Of a stretch of DNA of 32,015 nucleotides, positions 24,737-32,015 are shown in pieces (within the stretch, counting starts at the first letter, position 1; every line of letters starts with the position of its first letter). This stretch comes from Pseudomonas lundensis. Lineage in GTDB: Bacteria; Pseudomonadota; Gammaproteobacteria; Pseudomonadales; Pseudomonadaceae. Below the pieces are notes generated by a model. It did not search any database, was not told the origin of the DNA, and was given only the letters and a program-made list of their open reading frames with translations. The stretch lies in the NCBI RefSeq assembly GCF_001042985.1, contig NZ_JYKY01000040.1, forward strand, positions 1-32,015. The letters are read 5' to 3'. Position numbers and translations under genes: made by a program.

Positions 24737-24767
24737 GCCCCACTACAGGGGCGTGTGCGGCTCGCAC
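24737..24767. terminator. Two small hairpins between convergent nikE and sotB
   Basis: GCCCC-ACTACA-GGGGC (24737-24752) is followed by GTGCG-GCT-CGCAC (24755-24767). The 34-bp gap between two convergent stops is the place where a shared terminator is expected. Both stems are only 5 bp and no T-run follows, so the call is tentative. Confidence 0.35.
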
Positions 24768-24769
24768 GG

Positions 24770-25966
24770 TTACTCGGCAGGCGGGGTGTGCTCGGGCGAA
24801 CGGCTGATGCGGTACATGCTCACGCAGTAAATGGCCAAGGCCACGCCTGCCAATCCGCCGCCCGTGACGCCGATGTAAGAAAACCCCGCGTGCACGCCCA
24901 CCCAGCTACCCAACAGTGCGCCACCGCCGATGCCGATGTTGTAGATGCCGGAGAACATGGCCATGGCCACATCCGTGGCGTCCGGCGCCAGCGACAGCAC
25001 CCGCGACTGCAAGGCCAGGCCGAAACACATGATGGCCATGCCCCAAAACAGGCTGAGGGTTGCCAAATACGCCTCGTTGCCGCTCAGCGGCAACAGCAGT
25101 GCCAGGCACACCGCCAGCACTGACACCGCAGCGATCAGGAAGCGCTGCGGGCTGTGGCGATGCAGCACGCTGAACAGCAGCGAACCGATGATCCCGGCGC
25201 CACCGAACAACAGCAGGATGAGGGTCACCACATTGCCACTCAGCCCGGCCACGGTCTGAATAAACGGCTCGATGTAGCTGTACGCAGTGAATTGCGCCGT
25301 GACCACCAGCGCGGTCAGGATGTACACCGCCACCAACGCCGGACGCTTGAACAACACCGGCAAACTGCGCAGCGAACCGGAGTTCTGGCTGGGCAGCAAC
25401 GGCAGACTGCGGGCCAGCCAAAACACCAGCGCCACCGCCAGACCGGCAATCACCAAAAAGGTCGTGCGCCAGCCCATCGCCTCGCCCAGCAAGCGGCCAA
25501 GGGGAATCCCCAAGACCATGGCCAGCGACGTGCCCGTGGCTAACAACCCCAGCGCCTGCACTTGCTTGCCTTCTGGCGCCAGGCGTACCGCCAGCGAAGC
25601 CGTAATCGACCAGAACAACGCATGGGACAACGCTACCCCGATCCGGCTGAGCAACAGAATGCCAAAGTTGGACGCCACACTGGACAGCACGTGACTGGCG
25701 ATGAACATGGCAAACAGGATCAACAGCAACTTGCGGCGCTCGACGTTGCGTGTCAGCAGCATAATCGGCAGTGACGTCAACGAGACAATCCAGGCGTAGA
25801 TCGTCAGCATCAGCCCGACACTGGCTGTGGTCATGTCAAAACTGGCGCCAATGGCGCTCAACAGCCCCACAGGCACGAATTCCGTGGTGTTGAACACAAA
25901 TGCGGCCAGCGCCAGTGCGATGACCGGTTGCCAATTGGCAGAGGGTGTAACGTTGGGAGTGTTCAT
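24770..25966 (-). CDS. sotB: SotB-like sugar efflux MFS transporter
   Basis: This 398-residue inner-membrane exporter has 12 predicted hydrophobic segments and belongs to the DHA1/AraJ-SotB group. Recognisable phrases are ALAAFVFNTTEFVPVGLL at the N-terminus, VGLMLTIYAWIVSLTSLP in segment 2 and GLLATGTSLAMVLGIPLGR in segment 5. E. coli SotB (YdeA) is about 396 residues and exports arabinose and similar sugars or IPTG. The substrate here is only inferred from family. No clear Shine-Dalgarno sequence precedes the ATG at 25966, so expression may be low or the transcript leaderless. It is convergent with nikE and divergent from the TonB receptor at 26369; no functional link to nickel is evident. 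Confidence 0.85.
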   Translation of the reverse strand: MNTPNVTPSANWQPVIALALAAFVFNTTEFVPVGLLSAIGASFDMTTASVGLMLTIYAWIVSLTSLPIMLLTRNVERRKLLLILFAMFIASHVLSSVASNFGILLLSRIGVALSHALFWSITASLAVRLAPEGKQVQALGLLATGTSLAMVLGIPLGRLLGEAMGWRTTFLVIAGLAVALVFWLARSLPLLPSQNSGSLRSLPVLFKRPALVAVYILTALVVTAQFTAYSYIEPFIQTVAGLSGNVVTLILLLFGGAGIIGSLLFSVLHRHSPQRFLIAAVSVLAVCLALLLPLSGNEAYLATLSLFWGMAIMCFGLALQSRVLSLAPDATDVAMAMFSGIYNIGIGGGALLGSWVGVHAGFSYIGVTGGGLAGVALAIYCVSMYRISRSPEHTPPAE

Positions 25967-26023
25967 TTAAAGGATGTATGACTCGCTATCGAAGGTCTGA
26001 CAAGGCCCTGACTCGGGCGCCCC

Positions 26024-26055
26024 GGCACGTACGTTTTGCATACACAACACGTGCC
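26024..26055. repeat. Inverted repeat GGCACGT-N18-ACGTGCC
   Basis: Perfect 7-bp arms at 26024-26030 and 26049-26055, about 60-90 bp upstream of the sotB start. The size and position would suit a regulator binding site, but I do not recognise the motif. Confidence 0.3.
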
Positions 26056-26297
26056 ATGCACGCGATTGCGGCCCGAAGCAAAACAGGGCGGCATTCTATA
26101 GGCTTCTCACAGCGCCGTTCGTGCACTTGGATCCGGGCGGCGAGGCATTTTGTCACACTACACCTGTTGCAGTTGCATCGTTTCAGCGGATTACGGCGCC
26201 ATCCATCCCGTGCAGGAAGTGCCGGATTCAATGCCCCGGAGATGCTACCCTGCGCGCCTCAAAGATCTGGCCATCAGCCAGACACCTATCGACCTGT

Positions 26298-26343
26298 GCA
26301 CACACACGCAGGCTGGCGTCTTCGCGAGCCTGTGCGTGCGCGC
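26298..26343 (+). repeat. Long imperfect hairpin in the leader of the TonB receptor gene
   Basis: The core CAGGCT (26309-26314) pairs with AGCCTG (26327-26332). Inside it GCG-TCTT-CGC forms the tip, and outside it the stem continues for about 11 positions with three mismatches and one G-T pair. The hairpin ends 25 bp before the start codon and could act as an attenuator, an mRNA stabiliser or part of a riboswitch. It resembles no riboswitch class I know. Confidence 0.5.
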
Positions 26344-26368
26344 CAGGGCGGGACGTTCAGGAGTTTTC

Positions 26369-28525
26369 ATGGGTAAGCCTTTGCCGCGTTTTGCGTTCAC
26401 GACCTTGAGTGTCAGCCTGCTGCTTGCCAGCGCTTTTCAGACGGCGCAGGCCAGCCAAACCGAGCTGCCCGCCATTTCAGTCACCGGCGAAGACAGCCTC
26501 GGGTATCAGGCAGACACCGCGTCGGTGGGCGAGTTTGACGCGGCGCCCTTGCTGGACACCCCGGCGGCTGTTTCGGTCTTCACCCAAGCGCTGATTCAGG
26601 ATCAACAGGCACGCCTGCTCAGCGATGTGTTGAAAAATGATGCCTCCGTGGGCGAAAGCTACGCCCCCATCGGTTACTACCAGAACTTCGTGGTGCGCGG
26701 TTTCTCCCTGAACGCGGCCAGCAGCTACGCGATCAATGGGCGCACCATCACCGGCGAGCAAAACGTCGGCCTTGAAAACAAGCAGCAAGTGGAATTGCTC
26801 AAGGGCCTGTCTGGCCTGCAAAGCGGAGTGTCGGAGCCTGGCGGGCGGGTCAACTACGTGACCAAGCGCGCCGCCGATGTGCGCTCGGTGACGGTGTCCA
26901 CCGACGACCGTGGCAGCGGCTACATTGCCACCGACGTCGGCGGTTGGTTCGGCAGCGAACAACAATTTGGCTTGCGGGCCAATGTGGCCCATGAAGACAT
27001 TCATTCTTACGTTGAACACGCCAACGGCCAGCGTGATTTCATGTCCCTGGCGTTCGACTGGAACATCAGCCCCGATGCGCTCTTACAACTGGATGTCGAG
27101 TACCAGACCCAGGAACAGCGCTCGGTGCCCGGCTACCAACTGCTGGGCGGCACCGAACTGCCCCACGGCGCGTCCCCCAAAAAACTGCTCGGCCATCAAA
27201 GCGGCTCCAAGCCCGTGACCCTCGACTCATTGAACCTCAATGGCCGTTTTGAGTACCGCTTCAGTGACAACTGGAAAGGCAACCTCAGTGCGTCGCGCAG
27301 CAAAGTGGTGATCGATGACTACAGCGCCTTTGCCTGGGGCGGTTGTTCGCAAGGGACGGCGTGTTCGCAAGGCAACTATTTCACCCCGGCAGGCGGCTAC
27401 GACATTTACGACTTCCGCAGCCCCGACGACACCCGGCGCAATGACGAAGCCCAGGCCACCCTGAGCGGCGCCTTCAACACCGGGGCATTAGGCCATGAGC
27501 TGACAGTGGGCAGCAGCGCATTGCGGCGCGTCGTTAATAATCGCGAGCAAATCATGGAATGGGTCGGCAGCGGCAACATCGATGCCGAACCTGAGCAGTT
27601 CCCCCGCTACACCGGCGCCCTGAACGACAGCCACCGTCGTCTCGACAGCCGCCAGTACGGGGTGTTTTTCAACGACCGTATCCGTTTCAATGAACAGTGG
27701 CACACCGTACTGGGCGCGCGCGAAGTGCGTCTGGACGAAAAGGCCTTCGACAGCACCGGCGTCACCACCCGCCACACCCAACGCTATGCGTTCTTGCCAC
27801 AGGCAGCGTTGATCTATAAACCGCTGAATAACCTGTCGCTGTACACCCGTTACAGCAAAGGCTTGTCGCTGGGCGGCACGGCGCCCTGGTTTGCCACCAA
27901 TGCTTTCGACATCCTGCCCCCCAGCGTGTCGCGGCAAATCGAAGCTGGGATCAAGTACGACTGGCAACGCCTGAGCCTCAGCGCGACGCTGTTTCAGTTG
28001 CGCCAGGGGTACCAGTACGCGCAACCGGACGGCGCCGGGAAGTTCACCTACGTGCAACAGGGCGAGCAAAAAAATACTGGGCTGGAGCTGGCAGCCAATG
28101 GCCACGTGACTCCGCGTTTACAGGTGGCTGCCAGTGTCGCGGCGATCCGCGCGCGGGTGTCGGGCAGCGGCACCCCGGCCTACGAAGGGCACCAAACCCT
28201 TAACGTCCCCACCCTGCGTGCCAGCCTGTATGGCGACTACGCCCTGCCCTGGGTCGATGGCCTGGCATTGCTCGGCGGTGTGCAGTACAGCGGTAAAAAA
28301 TACGCCAACCCACAAGGCAACGTGGAGGCCGCCAGCTATGCGGTGTTCAACATCGGGAGCCGCTACAGCACCCGTATCGACGGTTACGACACCGTGTTCC
28401 GGCTGACCGTCGACAACCTGTTCGACACGCGTTACTGGCGCGACGTGGGTGATTACATGGGCGACAACTATGTGTTCCAGGGCGCACCGCTGACTGCCCG
28501 TTTGAGTGCTTCGGTCAACTTTTAA
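26369..28525 (+). CDS. TonB-dependent siderophore-receptor family protein
   Basis: This 718-residue outer-membrane receptor has a signal peptide (about residues 1-28, ending AQA), a TonB-box-like LPAISVTG and a plug domain (about 50-165). The plug shows DTPAAVSVFTQALIQDQQA, FVVRGFSLN and LLKGLSGLQSGVSEPGGRVN, typical of the FhuA/FpvA-like siderophore-receptor subfamily. The barrel contains SLYTRYSKGLSLGG and a small loop with two close cysteines (GGCSQGTACSQG), and ends in SASVNF. The ligand cannot be read from sequence. The nickel operon lies upstream beyond sotB, and some bacteria import nickel complexes through TonB receptors, so a nickel or other metal chelate is a reasonable guess. The ATG at 26369 has CAGGAG 7 nt upstream. 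A long leader with a hairpin precedes it. Confidence 0.88.
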   Translation: MGKPLPRFAFTTLSVSLLLASAFQTAQASQTELPAISVTGEDSLGYQADTASVGEFDAAPLLDTPAAVSVFTQALIQDQQARLLSDVLKNDASVGESYAPIGYYQNFVVRGFSLNAASSYAINGRTITGEQNVGLENKQQVELLKGLSGLQSGVSEPGGRVNYVTKRAADVRSVTVSTDDRGSGYIATDVGGWFGSEQQFGLRANVAHEDIHSYVEHANGQRDFMSLAFDWNISPDALLQLDVEYQTQEQRSVPGYQLLGGTELPHGASPKKLLGHQSGSKPVTLDSLNLNGRFEYRFSDNWKGNLSASRSKVVIDDYSAFAWGGCSQGTACSQGNYFTPAGGYDIYDFRSPDDTRRNDEAQATLSGAFNTGALGHELTVGSSALRRVVNNREQIMEWVGSGNIDAEPEQFPRYTGALNDSHRRLDSRQYGVFFNDRIRFNEQWHTVLGAREVRLDEKAFDSTGVTTRHTQRYAFLPQAALIYKPLNNLSLYTRYSKGLSLGGTAPWFATNAFDILPPSVSRQIEAGIKYDWQRLSLSATLFQLRQGYQYAQPDGAGKFTYVQQGEQKNTGLELAANGHVTPRLQVAASVAAIRARVSGSGTPAYEGHQTLNVPTLRASLYGDYALPWVDGLALLGGVQYSGKKYANPQGNVEAASYAVFNIGSRYSTRIDGYDTVFRLTVDNLFDTRYWRDVGDYMGDNYVFQGAPLTARLSASVNF

Positions 28526-28602
28526 CGCAAATTAGCCCCGTTATTGGCCACTCAACCGGCATCGCCCGCGAACATCTATCTACCGCGTGCCTTGAGTCAA
28601 AA

Positions 28603-28640
28603 CCTCTTACGGTCATGTTTCGAACATTGACGGTAAGAGG
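28603..28640 (+). promoter_or_regulatory. Near-perfect hairpin occluding the ribosome binding site of the toxin-like gene
   Basis: CCTCTTAC (28603-28610) pairs with GTAAGAGG (28633-28640). Inside, after a G-G mismatch, GTCA pairs with TGAC and TGTT with AACA, with one bulged T and a 3-nt loop. That makes 16 base pairs in 38 nt. The right arm contains AAGAGG, the Shine-Dalgarno sequence, 6 nt before the GTG start at 28647. The folded RNA would hide it. As DNA the dyad could instead be an operator. Confidence 0.75.
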
Positions 28641-28646
28641 CTGACT

Positions 28647-31238
28647 GTGAACCCCACCACTGAACAAACCCTAGAGCGCATCACGCTGTATGAGCTCGCC
28701 GATAACATCGGTCTGATGTATGTGAACCGCAGTGAGCCCGTGGCGGCCTCATTGGCTATCGAGCTGATCAGCCATGTACTGGCGCAGCTGGGCACACACA
28801 CGCTCACCGATGAGCAGTGCGCAAGCCCGTCTTTCCTGCTGATGCTGGCGACCCAAGGGGCAGTTAAAGCCTCCGTGGCCACCTTGTTGGCCGTGCCACA
28901 GGGCACGGTTACCCATAACGATGTCAGCGCATTGCTGTTAAAACTGGCCAATCAGGTCTGGGCCTTCCATGCCGGGCATATTAACTACCCTGGAACACAG
29001 CCCGGCCCCGCGCAACGCGCTCAGTTCAAGTCCGCGCTGGTTACAACCCTGTCCACCCTGCCCCATAGCCCTACGACCACCCTCACGTTTATCGCCAACC
29101 TGCTGGACCGGCACTGCACGCGCACCACTCAAAAGCTGTTGATCGATTCGCTGACCGTCTATGACGCAACGTCTTCTTTACTGTCCGCTCAGCCCTCGCT
29201 CACGGAGTGTTTGCTGGCTGAACTGCGCGCTGTCTTTACCGACCTGCCTGCGACACTTGCAGTGCCTGACCTGAACAGTCTGTGGTTCGTCACCCCGTCA
29301 GCCACGAGCCAGCCAGATACAACGTTGGCAGCCCTGATACAGCGCCTCTTGTCCGGGGAGCCTGACACGCAGCCAGCCGATAACAACCGGGTTCTGCGCT
29401 ACCGCACACCACACGCGTCGACCGCGTTCTCGCAACTGCCCATCTCTGAGGTGCAATACCGGCGCTTTACCGCACGGATGCAGACACTCGGCGCGGTGTA
29501 TGTCGAGGCCTTGAAGGCGTACTGGGCCAGCCCCGCGTACAACAACGGCGTGACCAGCGCCTCCAAACAAGACGTGTACGCCGAGCATCTGGCCTCACAG
29601 CTGCAAACCGAGCTGCGGCTGTTGTGCGCTGACGACACCCTGCCTGCCGCCAGCGCTGCCATGCTTCGTCAGGTCTTGGAGTACCCAGCGGCGGCAGAGC
29701 GTCAAGCCGCCCACCCTGCCAACCCGGTCAAGGTGTTGCGCGTCGGCATTCAGAACCTGCGCACACACGTCGGCCGCAAACTGGCCTCTGTCGTGGCTTT
29801 TATAACGGATGAGGCCGACTCGGCGTCGACCGGGGCCGTCCTGTATGCGCCCGGACACGGCATTGAGGTGTTCAGCAGTCATCAGTCGTTGAAAGACGAA
29901 ATGAATCGGCGTTTCAACGACCGGGATGACCTGCTGACATGGTTGCCTCATGTGCACGCCAATGACTATGCCGAGACAGCCTTCTTCAATAAGGCGCACA
30001 AAAAGAAGTTCAAAACCGCCGAGTTGACCAGCCCTGTGTTCACGCGAATCAGTGCTGACCTGTTGGAGAAGCAATACAAGGATGTTCATTACCTGTTCAA
30101 ACACGCCAATGCCCTTGGCCTGCAGGGCTCACTGGGCCTGCTGAGCCAGCGACTCGATAACGCGACCCGCCGACAGGTCCAGGCTGCGAAGCAACAATTA
30201 CTGGCTGCACGCACCACCCGACTGCTGATGCGCGTCCCCCCGCAGGAAGTCGCACAGGCCATGTTTGTCCAGCAAAACCCGGACCAGCCGTTACCGCCGG
30301 ACAACGCTCTGCCGATCATGGACCTCGCGGCGATTTTCAATCCCCCGGCACGCTTGAAAACGCTCACCAAAGACGCTGAGTTTTACCTGCTTGCCCAGGA
30401 GATGTTCGCCACAGACGCCGCGCAGACGGTGCTTCGGGAGGTTGCACAAACGCTGCACGACTATCTGCCACCCGCCTTGCCTGTCAGCACGCAAGCTGCA
30501 CTGGTGTTGAGCCATAAATGCATCAGCCATCACCGCAAGGCGCCGGACATCGACAGTCGGCAATACCAGTGTTTTTTTGCCATTGAGCAGTCGATGCGCA
30601 AAGCCCGATTTTTTTCCACTGATTACCACTACCTCACCAACAGCGTGCAGGTGCTGGGTGCCAGCCCAACGTTCAGGGCCGGTGCAGAGGTGATGGTTCA
30701 ACAGGCAGACTGGGACAGGGTTCAAGCATTCTCAGCAGGCTGGTCGGCCACGCTGCACCAGCTGATTGGTGGGGCTATCAACACCCCGGACCTTGCGGCG
30801 CTGGCCAGTGCATTGAATTTCAACGCGTTATTCCCGGACCCCAGCCTTCCAGACTCCGGGCTGCACGCGCTGTCTATCAACGCCGTGCTGACCTTGCTGA
30901 TGGACAGCCCCGAGTTTCATCGGCTTGAAACCGGGCTCTTGAGCGCCAGCACCTGGACCAAGGAACAGCAAAAGAACGCCAGCCCCGGTCTCATCAGGGC
31001 GTTGGCGGTATCGATCATCACCGACTACCTCTACCCGCCAGCCAGCCATCGTCCAGGGTATGTGTGCGGCTTCAATCTGAACGCCAAGCGACTGGGTGAC
31101 TTGACGTTTGAAGCCGTTCGCCAGTTGGTGAAGGAGCATTTAAGGAGCACGCTCAAGTGCACGTCTCATCGATATAAAGGAAAGGTGTCACCCTATGGAC
31201 ATTCATCTCAGCCTCTCTCTCCGGTCATTCAGGGTTGA
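28647..31238 (+). CDS. Large DUF6543-like toxin-domain protein, probably C-terminally truncated
   Basis: This 863-residue protein has no signal peptide or membrane segment. It resembles the Pseudomonas proteins annotated with a dermonecrotic-toxin-like domain (DUF6543). Examples are TGAVLYAPGHGIEVF followed by SLKDEMNRRFNDRDDLL (about residues 390-430), and PGYVCGFNLNAKRLGDLTF near residues 808-826, like the GYDLYQP-type block of the family. Family members commonly run to well over 1000 residues and many carry leucine-rich repeats and a ubiquitin-ligase domain. Here the frame ends soon after the GFNL block with a low-complexity tail (SPYGHSSQPLSPVIQG), which suggests truncation. The catalytic activity and export route are unknown. 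The start is GTG at 28647 with AAGAGG 6 nt upstream, inside the hairpin at 28603-28640. No immunity or chaperone gene follows. The family call is by remembered similarity and is moderate. Confidence 0.65.
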   Translation: MNPTTEQTLERITLYELADNIGLMYVNRSEPVAASLAIELISHVLAQLGTHTLTDEQCASPSFLLMLATQGAVKASVATLLAVPQGTVTHNDVSALLLKLANQVWAFHAGHINYPGTQPGPAQRAQFKSALVTTLSTLPHSPTTTLTFIANLLDRHCTRTTQKLLIDSLTVYDATSSLLSAQPSLTECLLAELRAVFTDLPATLAVPDLNSLWFVTPSATSQPDTTLAALIQRLLSGEPDTQPADNNRVLRYRTPHASTAFSQLPISEVQYRRFTARMQTLGAVYVEALKAYWASPAYNNGVTSASKQDVYAEHLASQLQTELRLLCADDTLPAASAAMLRQVLEYPAAAERQAAHPANPVKVLRVGIQNLRTHVGRKLASVVAFITDEADSASTGAVLYAPGHGIEVFSSHQSLKDEMNRRFNDRDDLLTWLPHVHANDYAETAFFNKAHKKKFKTAELTSPVFTRISADLLEKQYKDVHYLFKHANALGLQGSLGLLSQRLDNATRRQVQAAKQQLLAARTTRLLMRVPPQEVAQAMFVQQNPDQPLPPDNALPIMDLAAIFNPPARLKTLTKDAEFYLLAQEMFATDAAQTVLREVAQTLHDYLPPALPVSTQAALVLSHKCISHHRKAPDIDSRQYQCFFAIEQSMRKARFFSTDYHYLTNSVQVLGASPTFRAGAEVMVQQADWDRVQAFSAGWSATLHQLIGGAINTPDLAALASALNFNALFPDPSLPDSGLHALSINAVLTLLMDSPEFHRLETGLLSASTWTKEQQKNASPGLIRALAVSIITDYLYPPASHRPGYVCGFNLNAKRLGDLTFEAVRQLVKEHLRSTLKCTSHRYKGKVSPYGHSSQPLSPVIQG

Positions 31239-31593
31239 GGCTATGCGTCCATGGAAATACCAATTTATCACTGCCATTTTCGGCATTCCGTCCATAGAAC
31301 CTTTTCTGGCTGACTAAATGCATAATTGCATTGGCCATGATCAGAGGCCACGCTATTGCGTCAGACCTGAGTAGCATCCTCCAGAGAGGTATCTCGAATG
31401 CTATGGAAATACGGACTAGCTCAACGAGCAAGACGCAGCAGTGGGCATAAGAGGTGTGACTAGGAGGCTCGTCATGACGCTCATGACAGCCAACACAAGA
31501 TTTTTTGATCAAGATTCAGCATGCATGTCACATTTCTGCAGATAGAAAATCTGACGACATACAACTAGCCGACAGGCTTAACTCGGTAATCGT
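31239..31593. other. Anonymous DNA between the toxin-like gene and the IS3 element
   Basis: About 355 bp with lower GC than the neighbouring genes and no frame that I can support. A 95-codon minus-strand frame (31225-31512) has no recognisable protein features. The phrase ATGGAAATAC occurs twice (near 31251 and 31402), and CTATGGAC/GTCCATAG form a distant inverted pair. This could be scar DNA from earlier insertions or the remains of the lost 3' end of the toxin-like gene. Confidence 0.5.
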
Positions 31594-32015
31594 TGAATCG
31601 CCCCGGGTTTTCTAGACACTCTCAAGGCTCGCTGCGTAACGCTTTTCAAACTCTACCGGTGACAGCTGATTGTTGAAACTGTGGCGTCGTTTTGGGTTGT
31701 AAAACATCTCGATGTAATCGAACACATCATCTCGAGCATCCTGGCGTGTAGTGTAGATTTTACGCTTGATCCGTTCCCGCTTCAGCAACTGGAAAAAGCT
31801 CTCCGCCACAGCGTTGTCGTGGCAATTACCTCGACGACTCATGCTGGCTACCAGGTTGTTAGCTTTCAAGAAGCTTCGCCAGTCTGAGCTGCTGTACTGA
31901 CTGCCTTGATCCGAGTGGATCATCACCTCTTGCTTCGGCTTACGTCTCCAAACCGCCATCAGCAGTGCATCAATGGCTACGTCGCTGGTCATCTGCGACT
32001 TCATTGACCAACCAA
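31594..32015 (-). mobile_element. IS3-family insertion sequence, 3' end (partial)
   Basis: The element enters from the right edge. Its terminal repeat appears to begin at about 31594 with TGAATCGCCCCGGG, a form of end I recognise from IS3-type elements in Pseudomonas, 18 bp beyond the transposase stop codon. The other end and the target duplication lie outside the window. Confidence 0.7.
31612..32015 (-). CDS. IS3-family transposase (OrfB, integrase core), C-terminal part
   Basis: About 134 residues of the catalytic half of an IS3-family transposase, entering from the right edge and ending at 31612. The visible frame begins GWSMKSQMTSDV, so the ATG at 32004 is internal and not a start. The second catalytic aspartate lies in IHSDQGSQYSS and the catalytic glutamate in RGNCHDNAVAESFF of the DDE/rve core. 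The tail FDYIEMFYNPKRRHS and LSPVEFEKRYA is standard for OrfB. The first aspartate and OrfA are outside the window, so intactness cannot be judged. It points toward the toxin-like gene. Confidence 0.93.
   Translation of the reverse strand, partial: GWSMKSQMTSDVAIDALLMAVWRRKPKQEVMIHSDQGSQYSSSDWRSFLKANNLVASMSRRGNCHDNAVAESFFQLLKRERIKRKIYTTRQDARDDVFDYIEMFYNPKRRHSFNNQLSPVEFEKRYAASLESV

Larger units (their letters stand above)
25967..26368. promoter_or_regulatory. Divergent region between sotB and the TonB receptor, with long receptor leader
   Basis: These 402 bp hold the promoters of two divergent genes. Structures that I can see are an inverted repeat GGCACGT-N18-ACGTGCC at 26024-26055 and a large hairpin at 26298-26343. 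A frame in phase with the receptor is open from 26150, but its peptide does not look like a secreted protein start and is treated as leader. I found no complete NikR operator and no Fur box. Confidence 0.45.

Noticed and set aside
25976..25981. GTATGA half-site near the sotB start, suggesting a second NikR operator
   Set aside because: The position 16 bp further on reads TGACAA, not TCATAC, so there is no second half-site.
26230..26368. Cobalamin riboswitch before the TonB receptor
   Set aside because: The conserved GCCACTG-type core and other B12-box bases are absent; only a generic hairpin is visible.
31225..31512. 95-codon minus-strand frame beside the IS3 element
   Set aside because: No domain, signal or start context; the composition looks non-coding.
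1..32015. Window as one composite transposon flanked by IS elements
   Set aside because: The two ends are different IS families, and the content is a set of ordinary chromosomal-type loci, so the flanks appear to be independent insertions.

Overview
The window reads as a chromosomal accessory stretch of a Pseudomonas, most likely of the P. fluorescens/P. putida type. The basis is the GC-rich coding style, a creatinase that follows the P. putida enzyme almost residue by residue, a PfeR-PfeS-PfeA-PfeE enterobactin-uptake locus of the P. aeruginosa type, and a DUF6543-like toxin-domain protein of a kind common in this genus. I worked only from the sequence, so family assignments rest on recognised motifs and remembered relatives.

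Layout. Positions 1-125 are the end of an IS5-like element whose transposase reads out of the left edge. It has landed inside hdeA, an acid-stress chaperone gene, leaving only its first half (to 272) behind an AT-rich promoter region. Then come a zinc alcohol dehydrogenase (592-1629, minus), a small lipoprotein (1779-2126, minus), a GAF/degenerate-GGDEF/EAL c-di-GMP phosphodiesterase (2330-4105, plus) and an unusual five-haem cytochrome c (4184-6238, minus). The cytochrome joins a tri-haem dehydrogenase-type cytochrome to a TsdA-like di-haem module.

Positions 6518-10313 form a creatine-use module: a GlxA-type AraC regulator (plus), an MHS-type transporter (minus) and creatinase (minus). Strong hairpins lie between the convergent regulator and transporter genes, and between creatinase and the transporter. 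Positions 10514-17308 are an iron module on the plus strand: PfeR response regulator, PfeS sensor kinase, a Fur-box-like site, PfeA ferric enterobactin receptor, PfeE periplasmic esterase, then a ferric-reductase-like flavocytochrome. A YqaA-type membrane protein (17427-17870) converges on a metallophosphoesterase gene (17860-18995) that is frameshifted near its 3' end.

Positions 19256-24735 are a nickel module: nikR (minus) and a tightly overlapping nikABCDE operon (plus), with a clear NikR operator (TTATGA-N16-TCATAC) between them. Next are a SotB-like efflux transporter (24770-25966, minus) and a second TonB-dependent receptor (26369-28525, plus) with a long leader hairpin. Its neighbourhood suggests, but does not prove, a metal-chelate substrate. 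A large DUF6543-like toxin-domain protein (28647-31238) follows; its Shine-Dalgarno sequence is buried in a near-perfect 38-nt hairpin and its 3' end looks truncated. After about 350 bp of anonymous DNA the window runs into the 3' end of an IS3-family element (31594-32015).

Biologically the window is dominated by nutrient and metal acquisition (creatine, ferric enterobactin, nickel) between two IS insertions. The parts I find least ordinary are the five-haem fusion, the toxin-like gene with the occluded ribosome binding site, the IS-broken hdeA, and the frameshifted phosphoesterase.
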